A stretch of 13,260 nt of DNA from an uncultured Gemmatimonadales bacterium. GTDB taxonomy: Bacteria > Gemmatimonadota > Gemmatimonadetes > Longimicrobiales > Gaopeijiaceae. Made by a program: the position numbers and the translations under genes. The DNA lies in NCBI GenBank assembly GCA_937983085.1, contig CALJKZ010000032.1, positions 1 through 13,260 on the forward strand. Reading direction: 5' to 3'. Positions 13,220 through 13,260 of this stretch are shown piece by piece; within the stretch, counting starts at the first letter, position 1; the number at the start of each line of letters is the position of its first letter. Below the pieces are notes generated by a model. That model was not told the DNA's origin. It did not search any database and saw only the letters and a program-made list of their open reading frames with translations.

Positions 13220-13260
13220 CTAGATCCGCTCCAGGATGAAGGCCGGAGTGAATCGGGTCA
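13220..13260 (-). CDS. Possible last codons of a convergent gene at the window edge
   Basis: The minus strand enters the window with an open frame reading TRFTPAFILERI and stops at the TAG at 13222-13220, 11 bp from the exporter's TGA, with the hairpin between. Composition and position fit a C-terminus, but twelve codons cannot identify a product. The competing reading is a plus-strand ATG at 13236 (MKAGVNRV), which has only a weak CCAGG in front. Confidence 0.3.
   Translation of the reverse strand, partial: TRFTPAFILERI

Overview
The window is about 13.3 kb of GC-rich DNA, densely coding on both strands with third-position GC bias. Outer-membrane-type beta-barrel sequence, a lipoprotein signal, class II ribonucleotide reductase and murein recycling point to a free-living Gram-negative bacterium. 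The mix of a TolB-propeller/metallopeptidase/Omp85 fusion with NrdJ recalls Gemmatimonadota or a related phylum. That placement is inference from style, not from a marker gene.

Layout. 1-180: the 3' side of nrdJ, with an intrinsic terminator merging into a 17-bp tandem repeat array, and possibly the first codons of another minus-strand gene at the very edge. 180-2714 (-): nrdJ, an adenosylcobalamin-dependent ribonucleotide reductase. 2715-3044: a 330-bp control region, with a sigma70-type promoter bracketed by two NrdR-like boxes 32 bp apart, three DnaA-box-like 9-mers (one perfect), a terminator-like leader hairpin and a short leader ORF. 3045-6170 (-): a 1041-aa secreted protein that joins a gluzincin metallopeptidase, a TolB-type propeller and an Omp85-like barrel. 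6176-6835 (+): an unrecognised small membrane protein, starting 5 bp from the previous gene's start codon. 6787-8574 (-): a GT-C (ArnT/PMT-like) membrane glycosyltransferase with a heptapeptide repeat insert. 8571-9473 (-): murQ, overlapping the glycosyltransferase by 4 bp. 9474-9577: a divergent intergenic region with a perfect inverted repeat. 9578-11383 (+): a lipoprotein gamma-glutamyltransferase. 11427-13208 (+): a half-size ABC exporter with Asp in place of the catalytic Glu. 13199-13260: a hairpin, then what looks like the last codons of a convergent gene.

How the genes fit together. nrdJ is self-contained: it makes deoxynucleotides, and its control region looks built to sense dNTP state (NrdR) and possibly replication initiation (DnaA). 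murQ and the glycosyltransferase form one transcription unit facing the cell envelope. The gamma-glutamyltransferase and ABC exporter form another, transcribed divergently. The best candidates for something little described are the peptidase-propeller-Omp85 fusion, which resembles a POTRA-less type Vd-like exporter, and the layered nrdJ control region. No phage, IS, CRISPR, rRNA or tRNA was seen.
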